A DNA stretch of 64,000 nucleotides from Leptidea sinapis (GCF_905404315.1 NC_066282.1:3124501-3188500); one strand, 5' to 3'; positions 1 to 11,483 are shown, numbered from the stretch's first letter. Program-made: numbers and translations. Notes: a model not told the origin generated them from the letters alone.

Positions 1-548
1 TCATAGTGGCATTAATCACAACCATCATGTTCACATAACATCTTAACACAAACAATGAATTCAAGCTCTATAGGATAATGCATCCAATATATAATTTATA
101 TTAATAGTTTCTTTTTATGAAATATTTCATATTTTAAAATACTTTTTAACTTTGAACATGATTCATATCATATTGCATGCAGCACCTTAGAAACTAATTT
201 GTTATATATATTAATTAATGTAAAATAATCTATTTGATTTAAAAAAAGTGGCTTTTGAGTTTCTTGTATGTTCTTCTCACTAGCTCTACTTTTTCCAAAC
301 ATATGATATATTCATAGATTAGAATAATTTCAATCAGACTCAAGCAGTGAAGCTGGGTGCTAATATAAGGGGCTCCCACAGGTTTAAGCGAAGGAACGTG
401 GAAGCCAATAATTATTAGCTCGAATGAATTATTTTTGTTAATTATTTTAATGTATGTAAGTACAACTAGCTGTTGCCTTTCTTAAAAAAAAATAAAAAAA
501 TAAATAATTGTCTTATATTAATCTAACTTATAGGAATCACACATGTAC
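1..548. other. AT-rich stretch, no gene seen
   Basis: I see no supportable gene here. The plus strand around 340-412 has a short open stretch that ends in a stop, which could be a worn LINE tail, but it is too short to assign. If the exon at 549-654 belongs to a minus-strand gene, this stretch would be its first intron and the rest of the gene would lie outside the window. Confidence 0.5.
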
Positions 549-654
549 CTGTACTGTAGAACTTGATGCGACCGGTATTAGAGAGGGCACGTCCGGAGTT
601 GAAAATAACATTTTTGCTTAATAAAACCCGAGTGGCACTTGAAACAGAAGACAT
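549..654 (-). CDS. possible first coding exon of a mitochondrial protein (partial)
   Basis: On the minus strand an ATG at 654 opens a 35-residue peptide that runs to a plausible splice donor (CAG|GTACAT) at 549/548, ending in phase 1. The peptide begins MSSVSSATRVLLSK, has no acidic residue, is rich in Ser, Arg, Asn and Leu, and ends with RIKFYST. That composition and a terminal Y-S-T are typical of a mitochondrial targeting presequence. I could not find a convincing second exon between 1 and 548, so the gene presumably continues beyond the left edge. The protein is not identified. A chance open frame is the main alternative. Confidence 0.4.
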
Positions 655-870
655 GACTAATTACTTAAGTGCTACCTGAAATATGAACAGACAGTAAGCA
701 GTTGAATATATACTAATTATAAATATAAAAAGTAACTTTTTAAGTACTAGTGAACTTTGATACGCTCACGGCTAACTTAAAAGTTTTATCTGATATGTCT
801 AAAAGACAAAAGTACTCTGTGCTGATAAGACGTGTTTGATATTGATAACTACTTTTTTTTAATTTGACAT

Positions 871-1098
871 TATGGGAGGCTTTAGTCTTGTGATCATACT
901 GCCTAGAGGGAAGTGGCTGCCGGTTGATCTAATGCTGCGTACAGACCGGCCCTACGAACGCCAACAAAGGATTTAATGTGCTGGCTGCCTATGGGAGACT
1001 TTAGTCTGGTGATATTACTGCCTAGAGAAAAGTGGTTGGTCTGATGCTACGTACACACTGGCCCTACGAACGCCAACAAAGGATTTGTGCTGGCTGCC
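871..1098. repeat. diverged tandem duplication, 2 copies of about 110-119 bp
   Basis: Two successive copies begin TATGGGAG at 871 and 990 and share long blocks such as TTTAGTCT, ACTGCCTAGAG, GCCCTACGAACGCCAAC and CTGGCTGCC. The second copy is shorter because of a small deletion near its middle. The unit encodes nothing recognisable. Confidence 0.85.
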
Positions 1099-1812
1099 AC
1101 GCTAAACTATCGTTGGCACTGATTCCGACTCGCATTTGTATTTCGCTCGTAATTTGATTATAATTGCTAGTTTTACCTATGTACTAGAATGAGTTAACAA
1201 GGACAATAAAAAATTAACGAAAGCGGAGATGGTGGACAACCGCTTATTTTAAGAATAGAAATGTGTAGTGGAAGTAAAATGATTGGAGACTTACAAGTAG
1301 AAAATAATATCATTTATTTGACAATTTTAGTAGAATGTCTTCTCAAGATTTTGAATGGTTGGTAAATAGTAATCGACCAAAAATATCAAAATAAAATACA
1401 AATTATCGTGATGCAATCCAGTTTAAGGAGAGATTATTGTAATGACTATTTTTATAAATCAACCTTGCAAATATACAACACTAAAAAATGTTTTAAATTT
1501 AGATTTATTTAGGAATGTAATTATTAATAAATGATCAGTGTCTTGTTGAGAACTACTTGCGAAATCGTCGTGGATAAAATTAGGATCAATTATTTTACAA
1601 TGTTTTTTTTCTTCGTGTGCCATACTATATTTTTCCTATAATTATTGTTCATTGGGTAGTATTTTGAAGATTATTTTTTGGCCTTTTGATAAAACAATGA
1701 ATGATGATGAGCAACGAAGAATGCATAGTTTCTTTTTTAGGTCTAGACCTACCGGACTGGTACCGGTTAGTCACTGATATTGACAAAGATACGCAATAGG
1801 CCTGCAGAACTA
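1099..1812. other. no gene seen
   Basis: This is AT-rich sequence with stops in all frames. I recognise no repeat family or RNA gene in it. Confidence 0.5.
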
Positions 1813-2263
1813 CTATATTTCAATATTTTTAGTAACTGCTAAAAATATTGAAATCAAGATACACAGTTGTGTTTCTTGACCATATGGTTTTAGTAAGAAC
1901 TGCGAGTTTGGGGATTGAATGCTCGAAACTGACTGATTAGATGGCAAGTTCAGTATTTCAGTTTTCGAAATTTGCGATTGAGAATGATAGGGCGACATAA
2001 AAGTTGATGTTTTAAATGAAATAGATGGCAACGTTAGTACTGGAGTTTTGCATGGCGGTTGATGAAGGAAGGAATGTGATGCCAGTGTTTTTGAATCTGA
2101 ATGAGCTGAAGACTGACTTATGTAATGGCGTTCACGGTTCTAGCGAATAATTCGGTTGAAGCCGATGAAATTAATGAATTATTTTCACATTTACCTATAT
2201 CTGCTTCAAAACGATTAATATTAGCAATTATATGTTCAACGATACACTTTGCACGCGAACTGT
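1813..2263 (-). pseudogene. decayed minus-strand coding remnant, unidentified
   Basis: Two minus-strand open stretches join by a frame change. The upstream one (about 2263 down to 2109) reads as a plausible protein containing CIVEHIIANINRFEAD and stops at TAA. The downstream one (about 2131 down to 1813) is rich in Ser, Gln and Pro and contains PCKTPVLTLPSI. Both have the composition of real coding sequence. No catalytic motif is visible and I cannot name the family. An accessory ORF of a DNA transposon is one possibility. It directly abuts the LINE fragment at 2300-2717, which runs in the opposite direction. Confidence 0.3.
1817..1854. repeat. perfect hairpin, 16-bp arms
   Basis: Arms at 1817-1832 (ATTTCAATATTTTTAG) and 1839-1854 are exact reverse complements separated by six bases. 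It sits at the downstream end of the decayed minus-strand ORF. No T-tract or other terminator feature is attached. Confidence 0.8.
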
Positions 2264-2299
2264 ATAAAACTATGTAACTGTAACTTTATACGATGATTT

Positions 2300-2717
2300 A
2301 TACGATTTGCTTTGGGAAAAGATGGAGAGAGCTGGCGTACAACCGGAGCTGCTTAATATTATGCGATTTTTGTACGAGAACCAGTTAAATAGTGTTAGGT
2401 GGGGAAGGGAGCTCTCTGAGCCGTACGGGTTGGAGTGCGGGGTGAGGCAGGGGGGGTTAACCTCGCCTAAGCTCTTCAATTTGTACGTGAACGAGCTGAT
2501 CGTGGAACTCAGCAAAAAGCCAGTCGGGTGCTGGATAGACGGCATCTGTGTAAATAATCTAAGCTATGCAGATGACATGGTGTTGTTGGGTCCCACGGCC
2601 GGCTCGATCAGAGAGTTGCTTCAATCATGTGAGGAGTACGCTGCTAGACATGGTTTAGTGTATAACGTGGCCGAAAGTGAATACAGTCTGTACGCGTTAG
2701 TTACCGTATATTCATAA
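2300..2717 (+). pseudogene. LINE reverse transcriptase fragment
   Basis: The open frame (first ATG 2322, open from about 2300 upstream of it) encodes the middle of a non-LTR reverse transcriptase. Visible motifs are GVRQGG followed by LTSPKLFNLYVNELI (palm motif), then YADDMVLL, the catalytic Asp pair, at about 2568-2591. The fragment starts inside the fingers/palm and loses homology at about 2680, ending in unrelated sequence with a stop at 2715. Endonuclease, thumb and 3' end are absent, so it is a truncated insertion. Clade assignment (CR1-like or RTE-like) is uncertain. Confidence 0.85.
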
Positions 2718-3691
2718 CCCTTTTGTGAATATATGTTCAGTATCTAGACTTTATATTAATACACTGAACGATAGGAAATTTAATCTACTTTTCATTGAAT
2801 AGTAATACTTTGGTTAAATTATCAAACCAAATACTATATGAAGCAAAATATTGTAAGTAAGGTAGGAATTTCACGACGTAAATTCAAAGATTTTTATTTT
2901 TTATATTATGTCAAGATTATCAAAGTTTTCTGTTAAAAATAAAACCTTCAATAAAATAGAACTGAAATAAAGCTTCTCAGTAATATATAATACATGCACA
3001 TCATAGAACAAAAAGTTATAAAAAATTATTGAAAAAACGCTCACAGAAACCGTGCGAGGGAAGAAATGCGAGATTGCTTGTGTATGATATACAATATAAT
3101 TTGGAAAAAATAACTACTGAACTTAATTGTACGATAATTTTCTAAGTAAAGTAAACATATTTCAACATATTCCAAACTAAATGAACAGATAAAGAAAACG
3201 ACGCTTCAAAGTCGTTATTCGAGTTAAATGGACCCTATTTCAAGTCTAATTTATATCATCAAATACTACATATTCATACTATTATAATTATATTATATGA
3301 GGTCTTATAATAAAATTGTGTTATAACTATAGTAACTTACGAATTTTGGGAATTGGGTATAAATCCAAAAACAATCAAATATTCAGCGCACGCACGGAAA
3401 TAACTAACGAAGGCCGGCGAAATCCATTTGTTAGGCCCATGTGTACGCAGCATAAAGTTGGGTTAACCAAAGAGTAAAACTATACGACTTTACTCTTAGT
3501 TCAACTATACCCACATGACAGACTACAGAGTACTTTACACTTTTTACTTTGTTAGAACCCATCACTTTAGATTTATCAAAACACTTTAATAAAAAGTTAC
3601 TGTAATAACAAATAAGCACTGTTATTAATCGTAGGTTCCTTTTATAGCATGCGTATTAGTACAATTACTTGTGGATAATATTGGACAATAA
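2718..3691. other. intergenic, upstream of the LRR gene
   Basis: No gene seen. The last 300 bases precede the LRR gene start and should contain its promoter and 5' leader, but I see no clear TATA box or initiator. Confidence 0.45.
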
Positions 3692-6600
3692 ATGGAAGAA
3701 AAAACAGACAAAATAGATGTCACCAAGAATGGCTTTTCGAAATCTATTAATAATAACCATTGGACTAAAGTAACAGTGATTGATTTAAGCCACAGTAATC
3801 TTAATGAAATAGGCGATAGGCTTAAGTTTCCTGAAGTATTAAGTGAACTCAATTTATCACACAATAAATTTGAGAATGTACCTCAAAGTGTCTCCAACTT
3901 GCAACACGTTTTCTACCTTAATCTTTCATTTAATAATATTCAATATTTTGATGACACACCTTCATTCTGCCATTCAATAAAAGAGCTTGATTTGTCTAAC
4001 AATAACCTCCAAGGACCACCATACTGGGTTTGGACAGAATCTCCAAAATGTTTACAAAAAGTAGATTTCAGCAACAATATGCACATAACAAATTCATTAA
4101 CTGTTGAATATTGTGATGAATTACTTAATTATAAGACTCAAGTTAAACATGTAATCTTACATAATTGTAATATTAAGCGACATTTGAGAATTCTAGGCTC
4201 ATTTGTAAATGGTACAACTATGGTCTTAGGAGTAAATGATATAAGTATGATGAAAATGAATAGTCTAAATAAAATACCATGTCTCGGTCTAGATGAATGC
4301 TGTGATATAGAAAAACTTAATGTAAGCAACACTAATCTATTCACAATTGATAGCAATATAACAATTTACCATAAGATCACTGAAATCGATCTTTCTCTAA
4401 ACAAAATAAGTGATGTGCCAAAAGAATTTTGTAGCTTAGAAAACTTGGAAGTTTGTATATTATCACACAACTACATACTTTATTTGCCTGATGAATTTGT
4501 TAATTTCAAGAAACTTAGAGTATTGTGTATCAACAGCAATGAACTCTGCATGCTTCCTGAAAAGATAAATAACTTAGAGAATCTTAAAAAGTTAGATTTA
4601 TATGATAATAAACTGTATGAATTTAATTATAACATAGAACATCTGGAAGAGATTGATTTGGCAATGAATTATTTTGATGTGCCTGAAGATAAATCTTATG
4701 TAGATAGAAATAAAAAATTGAGGTTGCAACATCCAGATAGATATAATGAAAGGTAATCATTCTATTTATTATTTTCTCTTGTCCATTGAATCACTATGCA
4801 TTAAAATAAAATTGTATCATAATTCAACATGATATTTTTTTAAACAATTTCAGAATTTTGAATATTTTATATTTTAAAATGCTTGGTGTTTTGTTAATAC
4901 TATGTATTCACATCCCACATGGTAAATGTTAAATTAATAAATACTAATGGGGTAATAAATTTACTAGCCCACTGTTGGCTGTGAAAGTATATTTTACATT
5001 TCGGCCTTTGCTTATGAATCTCCCTAGTACTTATAATTATCTGCTGAACCATTTGCCCTGAGCTGGCAGTCCCTTCAACATCCCGATGAAACAATCAATA
5101 TTATCCAATGAAGCCAGATTAATCACAATCAAAAGTTTCACAAACAACGAAATTAAGGTTACTGGAAGAATAATACATCTATGCAGTGCACAACTGATAT
5201 CAATAAATCTATTCTTTATACCTCCAATTCAATACCTTTTATGCCTTTTGCATTTAAATTTAAGAAATAAAATATCTATTGAATTTTTTTCTTATATTTT
5301 GTACCTGCTAATTTCAGAAAAGAAGAAAAAATAATTTTAGAATCAGAAGACAGTAGAGATGAAAGCTATGATGAGGAGTGTGATGAAATAATCTCAGATT
5401 GTAAATTGAACTTGGCTATACAGAATGGTAAGGATTTGATAACATCTCAGTCTTAATACAGATTTTCTGTCCCAGTGTGTATCGTGCCAGATTTTAGCGA
5501 GACAACACATCCTGAGGATGCCTCGTGTAGAGGCGAAACACGTGTTGAATTGTTTTAAAAACAAATATTGGTGAAATTAACACTAATGAAAACTTAAATC
5601 ATTTGTATTTTCTGTCCCAATAAACTTATCAATGGTAACTCACCTTATCCGTCCACACGGTCTGTCAATGGGATGACACATAGCTTACCAGCGATAGAAG
5701 TTTGTATGGAAATTAAAATTCTCACATCCCAATTTAAGGCAATAAGAGTGACTTATCGGGTATATTGGAACAGCTACTTATTGACAGTAGAAGGTAGTAA
5801 TATATCTCTATCTGTAGATAGTATTTTGGGAATGGCTGTAATTCAATAATATGTATGTTTCTCATTGAGCTCCCAATTGCTATAAGGCTATATAATTTTT
5901 GATGAAATTTTCTGTGAATATTACCTGGATTTGAGATACACAATTCAACCGGGTTTCTGGCACTATGTTTGAGTTATACAAGGTTTTCTATTTTTTTTTA
6001 TTAATGAAATTATGATTAAATTGTATATTTTATTTTTATTGTCTATACTAATATAAAAAAACGAAAGATTTTATTGTTTGTTTGTTTGCATTGAATAGGC
6101 TCCAATACAACTGAACCAATTTGAAAAATATTTCACTGTTTCCTAACACGGAAATGTAGGCAATATTATGTTTATTATATAAAAAAAAATTAGGGATCTT
6201 TAAGTACTCCAATAATGTAACTCTAGGTGTAAAAAAAAATCACCTAAAATATTATTTATGTTGTGTGCACCGCGAAAAGTATTTATGTTAGATTAAAATA
6301 ATGTACTAGACTTTGCAGAACACATTATTTACAAAATTGTGTCGCGACATCATATGTTAGAAGTGGTCTTTTATTTTAAAAATTTAATTGAAATGTCACT
6401 AGGAATGCCCAGTCCTGAGTGAATGTAGACAAAGTTGTGGGGTATCAGATAGCATACAATATTTTCATCATTATTTAGGTTGTTAATTAGTTTACTGATA
6501 TCATGCAAATATACCACAGGAGCAAAATAAATTACAAGACTTTTATCATGGGTAAATTTTAGGAAACAGAGAAAGATCATCATCAAGTTCATCAGAAGAC

Positions 6601-6831
6601 TGGGATTCAGAGGATTGGTGGTGCCCACATGACTCACCACTAAACACTTCAACACAGGCTAAATCTAATTGGATCTTGTTTATGCAGCATAAAGTGGAAG
6701 AAGGAAACTTTTGTCCCAGTGATCTTCACGCAGAACCAGTTGAGAAGATAATTACATACAAAAATGTGTGTCATCCCAAAGTTATTGCTGACGTGGAAGG
6801 GCAGTTTGATGATTTATCTGATAATTCATGA
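3692..6831 (+). CDS. leucine-rich repeat protein, 3 exons, 479 aa
   Basis: Exons are 3692-4752, 5318-5427 and 6563-6831. All junctions are GT-AG and phases agree (1061 + 110 + 269 = 1440 nt), with the stop at 6829-6831. Residues about 28-345 hold roughly eleven leucine-rich repeats of the LxxLxLSxNxL type (for example LSELNLSHNKF, IKELDLSNNNL, ITEIDLSLNKI, LKKLDLYDNKL). There is no signal peptide or membrane segment, so a cytosolic or nuclear scaffold is likely. Exon 2 is strongly acidic and exon 3 opens with a run of serines followed by EDWDSEDWW. This acidic, Trp-containing tail is unusual for simple LRR proteins. The exact orthologue is not recognised. The first exon ends two codons before an in-frame TAA in the intron, so a short unspliced form of 354 residues is also possible. 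Intron 2 carries inserted repeats. Confidence 0.9.
5475..5606 (+). mobile_element. short retro-type insertion, same family as 47082 and 57637
   Basis: The 132-bp block contains GAGACAACACATCCTGAGG, GCCTCGTGTAGAGGC and ends AAATCATTTGT. It is flanked by an exact 13-bp direct repeat, ATTTTCTGTCCCA, at 5462-5474 and 5607-5619. It is a single-armed copy of the family that appears as inverted-repeat structures at 47082-47268 and 57637-57889. The long target duplication points to target-primed insertion rather than cut-and-paste. It lies in intron 2 of the LRR gene. Confidence 0.75.
6042..6310 (+). mobile_element. Helitron-like (Lep1-type) 5' end, eroded
   Basis: The block begins TCTATACTAATATAAAAAAA and continues with GAAAG and repeated TTTG, the usual start of the Lep1-type lepidopteran non-autonomous Helitrons. 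The 3' end is not clear. A CTAG at 6306-6309 is a candidate but no hairpin precedes it. It lies in intron 2 of the LRR gene. Confidence 0.4.
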
Positions 6832-6986
6832 TATTTCTTTGACGTTTCATATATAGCCTGTTTGAACAGGGATGGAACCTTTTCATATCAAAATATCTGT
6901 GTAACATCAGCAAGCAGTTGTCGGTTTGCAAACTGTACTTTTGGTTAGTAATTTTTAAGTGTAATAGACTGGACATAATCTTATTA

Positions 6987-7413
6987 CAGTGCTCCCAAAT
7001 TAATAATGCGCATTCAGATCTTCGCTAATGGGCGTATTCCCGGAAACACCCGAATCATTCAATCGTAAGAGCCCTAAACAATGCACTTGCAATTTGCACC
7101 TTGTTCGAAAGAAATAGGAGTCAAATCATGTGTTCACAATACGAAAACAAATCGGGCGGTCGGCTGTGGTAGCCGGTCAGTCAGTCGTCTTTAAGTATTG
7201 GTGCCGACTGCACATGTTCAGTCTATGTGGAATTATATAGAGCTCCTATTACACACCACTCGTACTTATTATTGTAATATAATTCTACTAAATTATGCAA
7301 AAGTAATGCATTTTACCACTCTATATAGATATCGTCTCCCGACTGTCGGGAAATACGACCGTTGCCGAAAAGTGGCGAAGATCTGTATGCGCATTACTAA
7401 TTTGGGAGCACTG
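6987..7413. mobile_element. Tc1/mariner-type MITE, 427 bp
   Basis: Terminal inverted repeats start CAGTGCTCCCAAATTA and match over about 39 bp with two mismatches. The element is flanked by TA on both sides (6985-6986 and 7414-7415), the target duplication of the Tc1/mariner superfamily. The interior has no transposase; the 108-codon open frame inside it has no recognisable content. It lies just past the 3' end of the LRR gene. Confidence 0.85.
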
Positions 7414-9365
7414 TATACCTGGGTTATAAATGTATATTGTATTTCTGTGATAGTAGGTATATATAGGTACATACTTAATGCAGTATGGTGGTTAATTGTG
7501 ATTAAAGGAGTGTCTAAAAAATAGCTCATTTTTGTTATAATGAATATTGAGATCAAAAAGATATTCTACATATAAAACTAAAATACGACAATCGGCCATG
7601 TTAACTGACACATGTAAACCACTTTACATTTTATTAACATCACGGTGTCGATTGATTTTTGGTTTTTATATATTTTACGTGATATCATTGATTTCTGAAG
7701 CGTGACGTCATAATCGGCCACGATGGTCTACGAGTGATTCCGTGCGTAGTTAAAAGTATTATTTTAAAGTAAATTGATTAATTTTAAACAAACAGTAATT
7801 TGATGTTTGTTGACAGCTTATTGTGCATGTTTCATTATTATAAATGGAAGATACATTGTAGAAGAGAAATCCAAAAATCTGTCATCATGCATGTCAGGGT
7901 TCCATAAACTAGAAGTAGTGTAACACAACGTGACAGCCTGATATATGATGAGGGGTGGGACAGGCGCCTTAAAGTGACGTTTTCAGAAGACTGTAGTGCC
8001 ATCTGTTAGTTGGCCCGAAAATGAATGCTTTGTCAGATGTCACTCGCTTTGAAACCTTTCAACTTTTCTATGACCCGTCAGTGACTAAGCCGCCACAAAA
8101 CGCGTGGCGCGATTACCAGTCTTATGCCGCCGCGCGTTGCCGACGCCAAGTCAACGGGCTCGGGTTACACAATAAAATTTATTGCTTTTGAAGTGTTTCG
8201 GCTTGTTTATAAAAACGAACGTCAATGCTTTTATTATTAAACAAGCTAGCGCTTTGTTAGATTACATAAACAATAGAATCTATCCTTTATGTTCTATTTT
8301 GTCAAAATTAAATAACGCGCAATTTCAGCATGTTAAAAATTGCAATACCTACATTAAAAAGTAGAGTAAGTTATTGAAATGCGTCACAACATAAAAAATG
8401 AATATAATTTCGGGCTTATATATAGTTATTTTCGGGGCCGATCTCCAGATGGCGCTAGTTTTCAAATAGACAGCTCATAATGCGTAGAGAGGGCTCTCTT
8501 TTCCCTATATACTATTATACTCTTTGTATGTGATCAATTTTGATTTGACAGTGTGTGTGTAAGCTAGTAGCTTAATATTCAAAATACTAAGGATCTAATG
8601 CTAGACGTGGCTGACTACTTATGTCTTGCCAACCAAACTGGTGACAGCAAGAACAGATCTTAACTTTTCTATCTTGCTGTATCCCCATTAGAGATATTCT
8701 GCTCTCTCACACACTGTCTATACGCTGCTTATATTGTAAGTCTATGGTTCTATGTTTTTGAATGATATATTTATTATTTAATATCATACAACGCGACTAT
8801 CGTATTTTTTTTTGCTATCTGTACCTGTAGGGTGGGAGCGAGAAGTAAATAGAATAATACATCATTAATTACAATTCGATTATTTATTTGCGCGGCTTTT
8901 ACACTATTAGATACATTTTTTAAATTAAATTTGATTGCAACTCCCACCCTGCAAATGTTATATTTATGTATTTATTTCGAATGATAAAAGCGGTTTCTAT
9001 TTTAGTCTTTATAGTCAAAGGCTTTATTTATGTCATGTTTAAATGAAGACAAAAAACATCTGATTGTCAATCAGTGATCTAATTTAAATATTTTATAATA
9101 ATATTTTATTATTAGTAGTGACTAATAATTAAAATCTGGCCATAGTTATTGTGTACTACATCGTTCTATTGTTTGGTTATTATTAACGAGCTCTTTCACT
9201 CTTATTGTAGTTTATACATTTGTTGGATTTGCAATTATGTTAAATTCAGAGTGCCATTCTTAATATAATAATTATGTTTTCTTACTCAATTTATTTAGTT
9301 GTGAGTACATGTTATATTCATGGGTATTCAAGAATGAGTTTTGTCTAATTTAGATGTTACACTTA
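7414..9365. other. about 2 kb without a recognisable gene
   Basis: Stops occur in all frames and no exon with good splice signals was found. A weak inverted repeat, AGGGTGGGAG at about 8830 and its complement at about 8942-8951, brackets 120 bp of AT-rich sequence and might be a tiny terminal-repeat element. Confidence 0.45.
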
Positions 9366-10195
9366 GGGTATGTTCCGATATGCACTGCGACCACTGTAGT
9401 GTGACGTCAATTTAGCATTTTTTGACGCAGCATTCAAATGTGTGTATTAAAGTTTGCTAGGTTTAAAAAAAATGTTGGAGTACTGTCAAATTAAAAATAT
9501 TTGTGATTAAACTGTAGGTATTGTTTATAAAACGTTAGGCACACGAGCGGTTTTGACTGATCATGTGATCAAAGTACTGCGAGTGCCTTACCTCGAAAAC
9601 GCCAGTGCGCACAGTAGAATATGGCGGCGATTTATGACGTCATATATTACCCTAGGGTACTGCCAGGGGGGTGCAATTTCTCTACATTGGCACATGAAAA
9701 AAATTTGCATTGAAAGTGCTGCCACCTATTCTATTAGGTACGCTGCAACTTCACCACGATGGCAATAATTTAACATACATGATAGATGGATAGATGGAGC
9801 TAGTGATAGCAAAAAACTCAACTTACTTATTAAAACAAGACTTGACTATCGTGTTGAAATCATTGAATGCCTCTCCTTATTTAAAGGTAACTGCTAAACT
9901 TAATAAATGAATAATAATTTCCACCCACACAAAACAAACATCAACATGCATTCAATACGGTCTACAACAATAGTAAAAACTATAAACATAATTAGCGCCA
10001 TCTAGCGACGGTACGCTAAGAGCGTAAAAATAACGCAGCGCCATCTCTTAGCCTGGGTACACTGATTTAACAAAATAAAAACATTAGTTGCACATCTATC
10101 TCTAATAAATACTGCCAGTCCATACCGGAACGAATTATTCTACAGTGATAGCATTGTGCAGTGCTCGCAGTACATATCGGAACATAGTCATACCC
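9366..10195. mobile_element. MITE copy 1 (GGGTATGTTCCG ends), interrupted by a second insertion
   Basis: The left end GGGTATGTTCCGATATGCAC and the right end are inverted repeats of about 30 bp with some mismatches. It matches the uninterrupted copy at 50650-51127 along its length. Flanking TTA is present on both sides (9363-9365 and 10196-10198), and the other copy has CAA on both sides, consistent with a 3-bp target duplication. That fits the PIF/Harbinger superfamily by family knowledge, although the interior encodes no transposase. The block 9666-10110 is absent from the other copy. Confidence 0.8.
9666..10110 (+). mobile_element. 445-bp insertion nested in MITE copy 1
   Basis: The segment is bounded by an exact 7-bp direct repeat ACTGCCA (9659-9665 and 10111-10117). 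It is missing from the corresponding position of the copy at 50650-51127, which reads straight through. It starts with a run of G and ends TCTAATAAAT. It has no coding potential that I can name. A short SINE-like retroposon is the likeliest class. Confidence 0.75.
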
Positions 10196-10372
10196 TTACA
10201 GAAATGTTTTGATTCTACAATGTGCATGATGCACACTGATGTGTTTTTCTGTAATGCAATCAATGATATTGTAAAATATATATTTCAAAACGCTTGTAGA
10301 GTGATTCTTATTAGACCGTTTTTAGGGCCATATACTGGACAATAACACTCACATGCATAATAATATTACATA

Positions 10373-10566
10373 CTAGCTGACCCGACAGACGTTGTTCTGT
10401 TCATATTTTAAAAAAAAACTCTTGCGGGTGGAATTTCGTAAAATCCGTTCTTAGCTGACCTCCACTCGGCGAAAGGAATATTCCTACCACATTTCAAGTC
10501 TACGCCTAATGGTTCCAGAGATATCGTGATGAGTGACTATATACGTGGAAATCTCTTATATATAGA
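10373..10566 (-). mobile_element. non-autonomous Helitron, 194 bp
   Basis: On the minus strand it begins TCTATATATAAGAGATTTCC and ends GTCGGGTCAGCTAG followed by T. A 5' TC, a 3' CTAG and insertion next to T are Helitron hallmarks. Related 3' ends occur at 31447, 36978 and 56904. It carries no genes. Confidence 0.7.
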
Positions 10567-11106
10567 CTAGTACATAATAGAATTATCCCTACAAAGTTAA
10601 GATAGTACCTAACTACAAATTATATGAGAGTTAATAGAGCAATTTCAATTTAGCCGGGTAATTGTTTTTTTTTGTACAACAGAGGTTTTATGGCGTTGGA
10701 AATCCATTTACATTTTTGGAATAAATAATTAATGTGTCCCTAATAAGAAGAAAAAACATTTATTATTACAAATTATTTATAATTCACAATAATTTGTTAT
10801 AAAATGTATGCTATTTATCACTAATATTATAATTTTCAAGTAGGCTGTATGTAATCAATCACCTAGCATTTGGCGGGTGGAAAAAAAAACTTGTAAGCTT
10901 TTTCCCATATTTTCCGTATTTTGTTTGAATGATTTATGCAATACATCTTTTTTGAATAAGTACGTATGAAATTCGTGAGCAACTTACTAGATACTTTGCT
11001 GATTTCGACTTGGGGCTGCAACCCACAGTCGCGTGTACAATAAGCAACTTATCTCACTTGTACCATAATATATTATAAAGAAGCAGATATGTTATAAGTG
11101 CATGCA
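10567..11106. other. no gene seen
   Basis: AT-rich sequence with no exon, tRNA or repeat boundary that I can support. Confidence 0.45.
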
Positions 11107-11483
11107 TAGACCGGATTATATGCAAATGCATATTTAGTACCTTTTCAGCGGTAGTTGCATATTTTAGAAAAAAAAAAATATTCGCTCATCGTTCAATGCT
11201 TTTCATAGTATGCCCAAACATTGCACCCAAATTTAAATCCTGCCCAGTAACCTCAGTAGGCGTAGAACGTTCCTTTTCCGTTTACAAAAATTTACTAAGC
11301 TATCGTAGACACAATTCGTCTACAGAACATTTAGAACAGTACTTAGTAGTACGTATTTTTAAAAGTAAATCTTAAATTTCATTGTTACCTATGTAGGTTT
11401 ATCTTGTAATAGTTTTTTTCACGAATACGGATGTCAGTACAAGATATTTTGGGCATTTTTTGTAGTATATAATCCGGTCTCTA
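11107..11483 (+). mobile_element. hAT deletion derivative, 377 bp
   Basis: The ends are inverted repeats: TAGACCGGATTATAT at the left and its near complement ATATAATCCGGTCTCTA at the right. Between them lies only the C-terminal part of a hAT transposase (11211-11375). The structure is what remains after a large internal deletion. I could not define a clean 8-bp target duplication. Confidence 0.7.
11211..11375 (+). pseudogene. hAT transposase C-terminal dimerisation region
   Basis: The frame (open upstream from about 11181) reads CPNIAPKFKSCPVTSVGVER and then SFSVYKNLLSYRRHNSS, ending with EHLEQYLVVRIF before the stop at 11373-11375. The pattern (pro/thr, val-glu-arg, phe-ser, then a Leu-rich helix) is the conserved C-terminal dimerisation segment of hAT transposases. 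The RNase-H-like catalytic core and the BED zinc finger are missing, so it cannot be active. Confidence 0.8.

Noticed and set aside
7198..7524. 108-codon plus-strand frame and an overlapping minus-strand frame
   Set aside because: They lie mostly within the Tc1-type MITE, have no motif and start in repeat sequence.
8829..8951. AGGGTGGGAG inverted repeat enclosing 120 bp
   Set aside because: Only 10 bp of arm, no target duplication and no second copy; not enough for a MITE call.
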